Source of the DNA: an uncultured Collinsella sp.
Lineage (GTDB): Bacteria > Actinomycetota > Coriobacteriia > Coriobacteriales > Coriobacteriaceae
Length of the DNA stretch: 16,747 bases
Assembly: GCA_900555515.1 (NCBI GenBank)
Contig: USLO01000019.1
Coordinates: forward strand, 1 to 16,747
Reading direction: 5' to 3'
Below the pieces are notes generated by a model, which did not search any database, was not told the origin of the DNA, and was given only the letters and a program-made list of their open reading frames with translations. Shown here piece by piece: positions 9,935-16,718 of this stretch (positions within the stretch are counted from its first letter, which is position 1; every line of letters begins with the position of its first letter). Position numbers and translations under genes: made by a program.

Positions 9935-10461
9935 GAGGCAGGCGGCCTGTTGGTTCGCCGCTGGTGCTCGTCTGTTTGCTCGTAGCAATAGCGGTGACGC
10001 TTTGGGGGCTGGGTGTTGCGCGGCAGCAGCGTCCAGGCGCTGCTGCCGATTTGGGATCGGGCTCGGCGGCGGTGTCACAAGCGGAAGGCGCGCGAGATAT
10101 GGGCGGTCGGAATGCCGCCGTCACGGCTCGGACCTTTTTACAGGCACTCGACGAGCGGGCTGCCAGCGCGACGGAGCCGTCTGCAGGCAACGCGATCGCG
10201 GTTCGGCTCGCATGGTCCGAGGACCGGCCGATGACCGAGGCGGCGGCAGACCTGTTGCGCGCCTACCGCGAGGTGCCCACGGCCCAGCTCGCCCTGAGCG
10301 GCTATCTCGATATTAAGGGCAACGTATGGGGCGCCATCGTGCGCGATGGGCGAGGCTGGGTCGATATGGTGACGGTTGCTGCGGATGCCGGCGATGCCTC
10401 GTGCCGCCTGCGTGCCGTGCGTCTGGTTCCGCAAGCAACGGAGTCAAAGGAGGGGTCGTGA
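9898..10461 (+). CDS. Unrecognised membrane-anchored protein of the Tad operon
   Basis: I do not recognise this family. The 187 residues show a basic cytoplasmic stretch (1-20), one membrane helix (about 21-41), a low-complexity Gly/Ala/Ser linker (43-70) and an outside domain of about 115 residues (TARTFLQALDERA to RAVRLVPQ) with alternating helix and strand. This anchor-linker-domain plan and the place between flp and the minor pilins suggest a pilus accessory protein facing the cell wall. The ATG at 9898 lies inside flp (37-base overlap) with only a weak ribosome-binding site. A strong AGGAGG at 9933-9938 overlaps the flp stop, but no in-frame start lies at a usable distance; the next, GTG 9964, would remove the basic anchor. 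The start is therefore uncertain. Confidence 0.7.
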   Translation: MERDQRRYQQPVGGRRPVGSPLVLVCLLVAIAVTLWGLGVARQQRPGAAADLGSGSAAVSQAEGARDMGGRNAAVTARTFLQALDERAASATEPSAGNAIAVRLAWSEDRPMTEAAADLLRAYREVPTAQLALSGYLDIKGNVWGAIVRDGRGWVDMVTVAADAGDASCRLRAVRLVPQATESKEGS

Positions 10462-10462
10462 A

Positions 10463-10681
10463 ATGCATGATGTCCTGCGTGAGGAATCTGCTCAGTCGAC
10501 CGTCGAATACGCCATCGTCACCGTGGCGCTGTTATCGATTGTGCTGGCGATTGCGGGGCTTTGGCGCGCTGGCGCCGATGGGCGCTTGGCGGCACTGGTC
10601 GAGCGGGCGGCGTCTCATGGCGTCGCCCCATCGTCGGTTATCGATGCCGCGACGGGTGCCAAGGACATCGCTCTGTATTGA
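10463..10681 (+). CDS. Small pilin-like protein (second Flp/TadE-type prepilin)
   Basis: A 72-residue protein with a 10-residue leader and the motif A|QSTVEYAIVTVALLSI at 10-25, a near copy of the flp processing site; Glu15 would be mature residue 5 and Tyr16 residue 6. One hydrophobic helix (17-32) and a short soluble tail follow. It is probably a minor pilin or pseudopilin, processed by the same peptidase as Flp. AAGGAGGGG lies 7 bases before the ATG, and the preceding gene ends one base upstream. Its tail differs from that of Flp, so it is not a simple duplicate. Confidence 0.8.
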   Translation: MHDVLREESAQSTVEYAIVTVALLSIVLAIAGLWRAGADGRLAALVERAASHGVAPSSVIDAATGAKDIALY

Positions 10682-11156
10682 TATCGCGTGCGAGGATCGG
10701 GCGCAATCTACGGTCGAGGCCGCCTTTTTGCTGCCGACGTTTTTGACACTTATCTTGCTCGCGTTGCAGCCGGTGTGCCTGCTCTATACGCGTGCGGTCA
10801 TGGAGTCTGCCGCCGCCGAGACCGCGCGGCTTATGACCACGACGACGGTTGAGGACGACGATGACCTTAAGGAGTTCACTCGCCGCAGACTTGCCGCGGT
10901 GCCCAACGTCTCGATTTTTCATGCCGGTGGGCCGCTGTCGTGGGATATCGAGTTGGGGCGGGCCGGTGCCGGCGGCGTTTCGTCCGTGTCCGTTACCGGC
11001 GAGGTTAAGCCGCTGCCCGTGATCGGTGCATTTGTGCAGGCCATGGGCAGTGCGGGTGAGGGCGGCTATGTCGAGCTCAAGGTCGACGTCTCGTATCGAT
11101 CGCGTCCCGAATGGCTGGAGGGAGATTATGATTCATGGATTGCTGCATGGGATTAG
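10644..11156 (+). CDS. tadE: TadE-like minor pilin
   Basis: TadE-family pseudopilin. The key region is A|QSTVEAAFLLPTFL (from Ala20 with this start), then a membrane helix (26-47) and the TadE signature LYTRAVMESAAAETARL (48-64). The rest is a soluble domain of about 105 residues. The start is uncertain. ATG 10644 and GTG 10656 lack a ribosome-binding site and lie within the preceding gene. An ATT at 10677, overlapping the preceding stop (ATTGA), has AAGGA 11 bases upstream and would give a 9-residue leader like that of the neighbouring pilin. The gene ends 29 bases inside the TadG-like gene. Confidence 0.8.
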   Translation: MPRRVPRTSLCIDIACEDRAQSTVEAAFLLPTFLTLILLALQPVCLLYTRAVMESAAAETARLMTTTTVEDDDDLKEFTRRRLAAVPNVSIFHAGGPLSWDIELGRAGAGGVSSVSVTGEVKPLPVIGAFVQAMGSAGEGGYVELKVDVSYRSRPEWLEGDYDSWIAAWD

Positions 11157-13293
11157 GCGCTGCCTGTTGCGGGCGACGCAAGGGTTTGCGGCCCGCCGTC
11201 GACCAGGCGCTCGCCGCAAGCGGGGCGGCTTTATGGGCCGTGCCGGTATCGACTTGTTTATCGAAGACGGGGCCTATACCACGCTCTCCTCTGCGGTTGT
11301 CATTCTGGCGGTGCTTACGCTGCTGTTTTCGTCGACCGCGGCGATATGGAGCATGTCGCGCGCCGGAGATACCCAGGTGGCGGCCGATAGCGGTGCACTG
11401 GCGGGCGCCAACGTGGTGTCGTCCTATCACACGGCCGCCACGGTGGTGGATGCGAGCATTTTGAGTTTGGGCCTGGCGGGGTTTGCCACGATCGGCACCG
11501 GCTTGGTTGCCATTCTTATTCCGGGCGCCGAGGTCGTTGGCAGCGATATCATCGATACGGGAACCCAGATCATTAAAACACGTAACAAGTTTGCCAAAAG
11601 TGCGGCAAAGGGCCTGCAAAAGATTGAGACCGCCTTGCCGTACCTGGTTGCCGCGCGTGCCATGCAGGCAGTATCGGCGCAGGATACCGACGGTGTGACC
11701 TATACCGGTACGGCGCTTGCCGTGCCCAGGACATCCGAGTCGGATTTTGTTGCGCTCGAAGGATCCGAAATCTCGACCGATGCCATTAAAGATGCGTCGG
11801 AAGATCTGGAGCGCGCGGCCGAGGAGCTACAAAAAGCATCGGAGGAGACGGCGAAGGCCAAAGAGCGTGCCTGGCTAGCGGATTGCGGTGGATCGGATAA
11901 AGGTTCGGTCGGCAGCTGTTCGTGTATGTGGGAGCGCGCAAAAAGCCTAACGGATCTCTCCGGTGTTCAAAATCCGCATTACTCATCGAGCGTTACGTGG
12001 GAGCCTCAAGTTGCCCTTGATCGCGCGAAGGACTACTACCATTGGCGTCTGACAAATGAGAAGCCCCAAGGCTCGAGTGTCGAGATGAAGGCCGAGTCTG
12101 CGGCGCGTAAGGCGTTTTATACCTATGCGAGCGCGGAGGTCGATCGGGCATATATAACCGAGAACGGAGACAGGGTTTCCTCCTATATTCCGCTGTTGCC
12201 GCGCAACTCTGATGAGGTTCGGGCGACCGAGCTCTACACCGATGCAGTGTGGCCGACTAGCGTGAACGATGGCAAGGCGTATCTGCATTACGGAACGACC
12301 TGCCCTAACTATAAGAAAGGAACGCCGAGCGGATTTGCTTCGGTTGCCGATTACGATGGGCAGGATAAATGCAGCAAATGCCATTTTGGCGTTGCGTCGC
12401 TTGGTGCTGTTGCGGCGCCTTCAACCTCTATCAAAAACGGCTTCGAGTATCACTTTGACAAGTTTAAAGACGCCCTGGAGGACTACGTCGACTGTCGCAA
12501 CAAGGAACTCGAACTCGAGCGTCAAACCGAGGACGAAGCCGACCGTGCGGGCAATGCGTTCGATACCGCCATCAAAGAGCTTTCGGGCGAGCGCCCGCGC
12601 ATCGCCCCGCCCGGTCGCAACGGCGTGGTCGCCTTTGCGGTCTCGGGCGGTGTCACGAGTCCCGACGAGCTCAACTCTTCGTTTAACACGGCAGTTGAGC
12701 TTGGCGATCGTGGTGCAATTTCTGCTGCAGTGCTGGCGCCCGACGATGCGACCGCGCGGAACAACGTGCTCGCGCGTTTCTTCTCGACGCTGGAGGAGCG
12801 TTCGGGCGGCGTTGCCGGCGTGCTCGACGGCGTTATGGATGTTTGGGGCCGCCTGCTTGTGGGGTACGGAGACATCCAGGGTGCGGCTGACGAGCTTATG
12901 GGAGAGCTGATCGGTGGCTTGGGAGGGGGTAGCGGCGCGTTGGGCTCCATCGCGTCCTGGCTCGGTGACACCGTTTCGTCCTCCGTGGCGGCGCTGGGAC
13001 TCGAACCGTGCGATTTGCGTCTGAGAAAACCGGTGCTGACCGATACCGCCAATGTCATCAAAAGTCCGGGGTCCGATATCGCAGGCATCTCCAAAACTCA
13101 AGATATCCTGCGAAAAATCCCCTTGGGTGTGACTGACCCTAAGGCACTTTGCGAGGCCTTGGAATATCACGTCGAGCGCACCATCAGCAGCGCGGTGTTC
13201 ACGCTTGCGGAGATCCCGCTGCCCGGTGGCCGCTCCATCCCGCTCACTGTCGATGTTGCCACGCTGGTGGGAGCTTTTGGCGGTGGGTCGTAA
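11128..13293 (+). CDS. Large TadG-like pilus assembly protein with cysteine-bearing insert
   Basis: Residues 42-98 match the N-terminus of TadG-type (Tad-domain) proteins: a membrane helix (about 51-75) followed by DTQVAADSGALAGANVV. A second hydrophobic segment is at 111-137. The rest of the 721 residues should be outside the cell: an acidic coiled-coil-like helix (about 214-248), Cys253, Cys264 and Cys266, then a block with Cys392 and C-x2-C (Cys415, Cys418) after VWPTSVNDGKAYLHYG, resembling small Cys4/His metal-binding or disulfide modules, then a second charged helix (about 455-485) and a Gly/Ala-rich C-terminus. The central part is more A/T-rich (29 G+C in the 60 bases 11941-12000). It lacks the QxTxE site. 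ATG 11128 has GGAGGGAG upstream; ATG 11233 is a weaker alternative. It is far longer than most relatives, and its role beyond pilus biogenesis is unknown. Confidence 0.75.
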   Translation: MIHGLLHGIRRCLLRATQGFAARRRPGARRKRGGFMGRAGIDLFIEDGAYTTLSSAVVILAVLTLLFSSTAAIWSMSRAGDTQVAADSGALAGANVVSSYHTAATVVDASILSLGLAGFATIGTGLVAILIPGAEVVGSDIIDTGTQIIKTRNKFAKSAAKGLQKIETALPYLVAARAMQAVSAQDTDGVTYTGTALAVPRTSESDFVALEGSEISTDAIKDASEDLERAAEELQKASEETAKAKERAWLADCGGSDKGSVGSCSCMWERAKSLTDLSGVQNPHYSSSVTWEPQVALDRAKDYYHWRLTNEKPQGSSVEMKAESAARKAFYTYASAEVDRAYITENGDRVSSYIPLLPRNSDEVRATELYTDAVWPTSVNDGKAYLHYGTTCPNYKKGTPSGFASVADYDGQDKCSKCHFGVASLGAVAAPSTSIKNGFEYHFDKFKDALEDYVDCRNKELELERQTEDEADRAGNAFDTAIKELSGERPRIAPPGRNGVVAFAVSGGVTSPDELNSSFNTAVELGDRGAISAAVLAPDDATARNNVLARFFSTLEERSGGVAGVLDGVMDVWGRLLVGYGDIQGAADELMGELIGGLGGGSGALGSIASWLGDTVSSSVAALGLEPCDLRLRKPVLTDTANVIKSPGSDIAGISKTQDILRKIPLGVTDPKALCEALEYHVERTISSAVFTLAEIPLPGGRSIPLTVDVATLVGAFGGGS

Positions 13294-13769
13294 TGGGCAT
13301 TCGCGCGGGCTTGCGCGAGGAGCGTGCCCAGGCGACGGTCGAGATGGCCGTGGTCACGCCTGTCCTGCTCGTGCTGGCTCTCGTCGCGTACAACGTCATG
13401 ATCTTTGCAGGCGCGGTCGCGCGCTTCGACCGCGTGGTGCCCGACATCGTGCTTGCGCACGCTGTGGCGCCGGGCGGGGAGGGTGACGAGAGCTCCATTG
13501 ACGCTTCCGCGACCGTTCAAGCTCAGATTCAGGATGCCATGGAGGGATATGACCTACAGGTCGAGGTCTCGAGCGAGCAAGGCACGGCGTCATCGGATGG
13601 TAGTCTGCTCTCTCTTTCTGGCACGTTTAGGACCTATACCTGCACCATGCACTACGAGCCGTGGCCGAGTTTGCTGAGCATCGCCGGCGTTTCCCTGGGG
13701 GCGCCGGCCGTGCTCACGCATGAACGTGCGGTGACGGTCGATCCATGGCGTCCGGGGGTGGTCATGTGA
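13293..13769 (+). CDS. Second TadE/TadF-like minor pilin
   Basis: A 158-residue protein with a short leader and A|QATVEMAVVTPVLLVLAL (from Ala12), where Glu17 would be mature residue 5. A membrane helix spans about 18-41, followed by a soluble outer domain of about 115 residues. This is the architecture of TadE/TadF pseudopilins. The ATG at 13293 shares one base with the stop of the TadG-like gene (TAATG) and has only a weak GGTGGG upstream, so translation is probably coupled. The frame is open to 13149, but that longer form overlaps the previous gene heavily and I reject it. TadE and TadF cannot be told apart here. Confidence 0.8.
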   Translation: MGIRAGLREERAQATVEMAVVTPVLLVLALVAYNVMIFAGAVARFDRVVPDIVLAHAVAPGGEGDESSIDASATVQAQIQDAMEGYDLQVEVSSEQGTASSDGSLLSLSGTFRTYTCTMHYEPWPSLLSIAGVSLGAPAVLTHERAVTVDPWRPGVVM

Positions 13770-14125
13770 CCGCGGTCTCGTCCTATATCGCCTACGCGCG
13801 GGCGCTCAACAGGTTGGGTTGGACGCCGGCCGAGTTTGTGGTGGCGGAGTCGTTTACCGTGCGTCTGCGCGGCATGCTGGGACGGCGGCCAATTGCCGCC
13901 AGCGGACTGCCGCTTGTCATGGCGTTTCCGCGCTGTTCCTCGGTTCACACCTGCTTTATGGCCTATCCCATCGACATTGCCTTTATCGATCGCAGCGGCA
14001 ATGTCCTCGCATGCTACGAAAACGTACGCCCTTGGCGTATGTGTTCCTGTCCCGGTGCCTGGGCAGCACTCGAGCGCCCCTCAGTCCTCGTTTCGCCCCC
14101 TGCTCTCCAGCGCGTGCCGGCATGA
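13766..14125 (+). CDS. DUF192 domain protein, last gene of the Tad operon
   Basis: 119 residues matching the DUF192 family: FTVRLRGMLGRRPI (about 30-43), then a LPLVMAFPRCSSVHTCFMAYPIDIAFIDRSGNVL core (49-81) with the family's hydrophobic PIDIAFID strand, then the segment around VRPW. The biochemical role of DUF192 is not established. No signal peptide or membrane helix is seen, so it is probably cytoplasmic. The start is taken as GTG 13766, overlapping the preceding stop in GTGA with GGGGGTGG upstream; an ATG at 13745 in the same frame would add seven residues. The tight overlap shows it is made with the pilus proteins. No terminator lies between it and the tRNA gene. Confidence 0.82.
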   Translation: MTAVSSYIAYARALNRLGWTPAEFVVAESFTVRLRGMLGRRPIAASGLPLVMAFPRCSSVHTCFMAYPIDIAFIDRSGNVLACYENVRPWRMCSCPGAWAALERPSVLVSPPALQRVPA

Positions 14126-14222
14126 GAAGGTGGAGCGAAAACTTCTTTCTGCCGGTTGATGCTTCTGACGTGCCGATTTATAGAACCGAGGCTATGCTCA
14201 AAAACTTTTTTAAAATTCTCGG

Positions 14223-14250
14223 TTGACCGGAGCGTGTCCTTGGTTATACT
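14223..14250 (+). promoter_or_regulatory. Promoter of tRNA-Phe with A/T-rich upstream element
   Basis: TTGACC (14223-14228) and TATACT (14245-14250) are 16 bases apart; transcription would start near 14257. An A/T-rich tract at about 14197-14217 just upstream resembles an UP element of stable-RNA promoters. The AACCGAG/CTCGGTT pair (14184-14190/14218-14224) brackets that tract. A second, weaker promoter is possible at TTGATG (14156-14161) and TATAGA (14179-14184), spacing 17. Confidence 0.65.
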
Positions 14251-14256
14251 AATCAA

Positions 14257-14271
14257 GCCTTGAAACAAGGC
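14257..14271 (+). other. Leader hairpin before tRNA-Phe
   Basis: GCCTTG and CAAGGC form a 6-bp stem with an AAA loop. It begins about at the predicted transcription start and ends 11 bases before the tRNA. It is probably removed by RNase P processing; any role is unknown. Confidence 0.45.
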
Positions 14272-14282
14272 ACACCTCAAAT

Positions 14283-14355
<73 letters not shown>

Positions 14356-14368
14356 CCTTGAATTGACT

Positions 14369-14399
14369 AGGACCTCTGCAAAGGGGTCCTTTTCTTTTA
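14369..14399 (+). terminator. Intrinsic terminator after tRNA-Phe
   Basis: An 8-bp stem (14369-14376 with 14383-14390, one G-T pair), a 6-base loop and a TTTT-C-TTTT tract. It begins 14 bases after the tRNA and may also end transcripts reading through from the Tad operon, since none was found between the two. Confidence 0.85.
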
Positions 14400-14410
14400 T
14401 TGAGGGCTCT

Positions 14411-14585
14411 GCGGAAATTGCGTCCCGGAATTTGGCTTCAGAGTGGGATGCGTTTTCCGCTTTGAGGCCGCTTGGGAAAGCGCGACCCGGAATCCGGCGT
14501 CAGAATGGGATGTGCTTTCCTTTTGCGGTCTTTGGCGGAAACTGCGTCCCAGATCCCGCGCTCAGAACGGGATGCGCTTTTCGGC
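14411..14585. repeat. Three tandem imperfect palindromic repeats (about 50 bp each, period 60-64)
   Basis: Each unit has a left arm like GCGGAAACTGCGTCCC, a middle like GGAATCCGGCGTCAGAA and a right arm like GGGATGCGCTTTTCCGC. Arms are at 14411-14426/14445-14460, 14475-14488/14507-14520 and 14535-14550/14569-14585. Arms within a unit pair with each other, some through G-T pairs, giving three hairpins in a row. Open frames crossing them merely repeat the same peptide and are not genes. There is no CRISPR-like spacer pattern. Confidence 0.75.
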
Positions 14586-14666
14586 CGCCTACTTCCGGCG
14601 CATATGTACATCTCGGCGCGCCATCTCGGGCCCGCCCAGATATTCCTCCCGCTTTTGCGCCACTTT

Positions 14667-14706
14667 ACAGACCGTTCGGTCGTCTGTCCGCACGCGCGGG
14701 TATACT
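14667..14706 (+). promoter_or_regulatory. Promoter with palindromic operator candidate upstream of the GH5 gene
   Basis: TATACT at 14701-14706 is a good -10. No consensus -35 exists at 16-18 bases; instead that position is covered by a dyad, ACAGAC (14667-14672) and GTCTGT (14682-14687), with ACCG/CGGT nested inside. A missing -35 under a palindrome suggests an activator- or repressor-controlled promoter. Inferred from sequence only. Confidence 0.45.
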
Positions 14707-14735
14707 CAAAACGATACTTTTCCTGTGCAATACGA

Positions 14736-14752
14736 TGCAGGCTCAGCCTGCA
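14736..14752 (+). other. Perfect 7-bp hairpin in the GH5 leader
   Basis: TGCAGGC (14736-14742) pairs with GCCTGCA (14746-14752) around a TCA loop, ending 8 bases before the ribosome-binding site at 14761-14766. No T-tract follows. It could stabilise the mRNA 5' end or be a protein-binding site. Confidence 0.45.
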
Positions 14753-14771
14753 CGATCCGAAGGGGGCAGTG

Positions 14772-15833
14772 ATGGAGAGGATACTCGGCGTTAATCTCTC
14801 TGGCTGGTTTATTCCCGAGCCTTGGGTGACCCCGTCGCTATACGCGGCGACCGGTGCATCCAACGCGGCCGAGCTGCAGGAGGCCATGGGCACCGCCGCC
14901 TATAACGAGCGCATGCGCCGTCATTACGAGACGTTTGTGAGCGAGGACGATTTCCGTCGCATGGCGCAGATCGGTCTCAATGCCGTGCGTCTGCCGGTGC
15001 CCTGGTATGCCTTTGGCTCGCAGGAGTCCGATGCGTCCTACATCTCGGTTGTCGACTACATTGACCGTGCGATTGAGTGGGCTGCCAAGTACGACATCCG
15101 CGTGCTGCTTGATCTAGCAACTGTGCCCGGTGGCCAGGGAGATTCCAATGATTCGCCCGCCACGCCAGAGGCTGTTGCCGAGTGGCATTCGTCCACCAAC
15201 GGTCGTCATGTCGCGCTCGACGTGCTCGAGCGCCTGGCCGATCGCTACGGCGAGGCCGAGAGCCTGCTGGGCATTGAACTGCTGGATACGCCGCAGATGA
15301 GTGTCCGCAAGAGCCTCTTCACCATGACGGATGGCATTCCGGCGCACTACCTGCGCAACTTCTATCGCGATGCCTATGAGCTCGTCCGTTCGTATATGCC
15401 CGAGGATAAGATCGTCGTCTTTTCGTCTTCGGGACATCCCAGCGAGTGGAAGCATTTTATGCGCGGCGCCAAGTACAAGAACGTCTACATGGACCTTCAC
15501 CTGTACCATTACCGCGACGAGTATGCGCTCGATATCACGAGCCCCCGCGGGCTGACGACGGCGATTTCGCGTAACAAGCGCGAGCTCAAAGAAGCGATTT
15601 CGACTGGGTTCCCCGTGCTGGTGGGCGAATGGTCGGGCGCGGCGATCTTTGCCAACTCGTCGGTTACGCCCGAGGGCCGCAATGCCTACGAGCGCGTGTT
15701 TATCGCCAATCAGCTGGCTTCGTTTGCGCCGGCTGCCGGTTGGTTCTTCCAAACGTGGAAGACCGAGAAGCGCATTGCAGCATGGGACGCCCGCGCGGCG
15801 CTCGGTACGCTCGAGCGCGGCATGATTGAATAG
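14772..15833 (+). CDS. GH5-family (exo-glucanase-like) protein, catalytic acid/base residue missing
   Basis: 353 residues with a TIM-barrel glycoside hydrolase family 5 pattern, closest in style to the exo-1,3-beta-glucanase branch: GVNLSGWFIPEPWVTPS (6-22), GLNAVRLPVPW (68-78, Arg73), DLHLYHY (241-247, with His243 and Tyr245), VGEWSGA with the nucleophile Glu286, and GWFFQTWKTE (323-332). The acid/base motif, normally N-E-P after GIELL, reads D172-T173-P174, so the catalytic glutamate is gone. Gln327 also sits where relatives usually have Trp. There is no signal peptide, so the protein is cytoplasmic. The reading frame is intact. It may be a sugar-binding pseudo-enzyme or act by another route. 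ATG 14772 has AGGGGG 5 bases upstream; the open frame back to 14472 is repeat sequence. Confidence 0.85.
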   Translation: MERILGVNLSGWFIPEPWVTPSLYAATGASNAAELQEAMGTAAYNERMRRHYETFVSEDDFRRMAQIGLNAVRLPVPWYAFGSQESDASYISVVDYIDRAIEWAAKYDIRVLLDLATVPGGQGDSNDSPATPEAVAEWHSSTNGRHVALDVLERLADRYGEAESLLGIELLDTPQMSVRKSLFTMTDGIPAHYLRNFYRDAYELVRSYMPEDKIVVFSSSGHPSEWKHFMRGAKYKNVYMDLHLYHYRDEYALDITSPRGLTTAISRNKRELKEAISTGFPVLVGEWSGAAIFANSSVTPEGRNAYERVFIANQLASFAPAAGWFFQTWKTEKRIAAWDARAALGTLERGMIE

Positions 15834-15839
15834 GTTGAT

Positions 15840-16718
15840 ATGACGCAAAACAGCGCCCATACGGGCAAACTCTATGTGGTCGGCACGCCCATCGGCAACC
15901 TGGGCGACCTGTCCCCGCGCGTTGGCGAGGCGTTTGCCGCCGCCGATGCCATCTGCTGCGAAGACACGCGTGTGACGTCAAAGCTGCTGATGCACCTGGG
16001 CATTTCCAAGCCGCTTGTCCGTTGCGACGAGAATGTGATCGCCAGCCGCGCCGCCGGCCTGGTCGACCGTCTGCTGGCGGGGGAGACCCTCGCCTTTGCC
16101 TCGGACGCCGGCATGCCGAGCGTGTCCGATCCCGGCCAGACGCTGGTCGAGGCGGCACGTGAGGCCGATGTGCCCGTAGAAGTTATTCCCGGGCCCTCTG
16201 CTTGTGTCACGGCGCTCGTTTCGTCCGGCATTCCCTGCGAGCATTTTTTCTTCGAGGGCTTTTTGGGCCGAAAGCACGGTGACCGTGTGCGCCGTTTGCA
16301 GCGCCTTGCCGTGGTGCCCGGCGCACTCATCTTCTACGAGTCTCCACATCGCATCGTGGCGACGCTCGAGGCCGTGGCGGAGGTCTTTCCCCAACGTGAG
16401 GTTGCCGTCTGCCGCGAACTCACCAAGCTGCACGAGGAGGTCTTGCGCGGGCCAGCTGTCCAGCTCGCCGAGGAGCTGCGTGCTCGTGGCGAGGTAAAGG
16501 GCGAGATTGCACTGGTCATCGCGCCGCCGAGCGAGGATGAGGAGGCCGGTATCGTGCCGGTTGGCGCCGCGGCAGCGGATCCCGACGAGGCTCTGCGCGA
16601 GGATATCCGCGCCGCGCTCGAGGAGGGAGAGCCCGCGTCTGCGGTGGCCAAGCGCCTGTCTCAGAAGTATTCGCGCCGCAAGCGCGATGTCTATGCCATG
16701 GTGCTCGATATGCAATAG
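15840..16718 (+). CDS. rsmI: 16S rRNA (cytidine-1402 2'-O) methyltransferase RsmI
   Basis: Methylates the ribose of C1402 in the decoding centre of 16S rRNA, using S-adenosylmethionine. The 292 residues match this tetrapyrrole-methylase-fold family: LYVVGTPIGNLGDLSPR at 11-27, ICCEDTR at 38-44, SDAGMPSVSDPG at 88-99, VIPGPSACVTALVSSG at 115-130, FFEGFLGRK, FYESPHR, CRELTKLHEE and GEIALVI. The C-terminal extension (about 265-292, SAVAKRLSQKYSRRKRDVY) is the usual small RsmI tail domain. The ATG at 15840 lies 6 bases after the GH5 stop with only a weak AGG upstream, so it is probably translated from the same mRNA by coupling. Confidence 0.96.
   Translation: MTQNSAHTGKLYVVGTPIGNLGDLSPRVGEAFAAADAICCEDTRVTSKLLMHLGISKPLVRCDENVIASRAAGLVDRLLAGETLAFASDAGMPSVSDPGQTLVEAAREADVPVEVIPGPSACVTALVSSGIPCEHFFFEGFLGRKHGDRVRRLQRLAVVPGALIFYESPHRIVATLEAVAEVFPQREVAVCRELTKLHEEVLRGPAVQLAEELRARGEVKGEIALVIAPPSEDEEAGIVPVGAAAADPDEALREDIRAALEEGEPASAVAKRLSQKYSRRKRDVYAMVLDMQ

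Noticed and set aside
14184..14224. Terminator at the end of the Tad operon (AACCGAG/CTCGGTT)
   Set aside because: A 7-bp stem with a 27-base loop and no T-tract after the 3' arm; it is more likely part of the tRNA promoter region.
14122..14226. 34-codon frame overlapping the DUF192 stop as ATGA
   Set aside because: It has no ribosome-binding site, covers the tRNA promoter region and its A/T tract, and the peptide resembles nothing known. The overlap is probably chance.
14411..14585. CRISPR array
   Set aside because: Only three degenerate units, each itself a palindrome with arms at both ends, no unique spacers of uniform size and no cas genes.
14363..14794. Open frames of 109-143 codons across the intergenic region after the tRNA
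   Set aside because: They arise from the three palindromic repeats, repeat the same peptide, and have no start signals.
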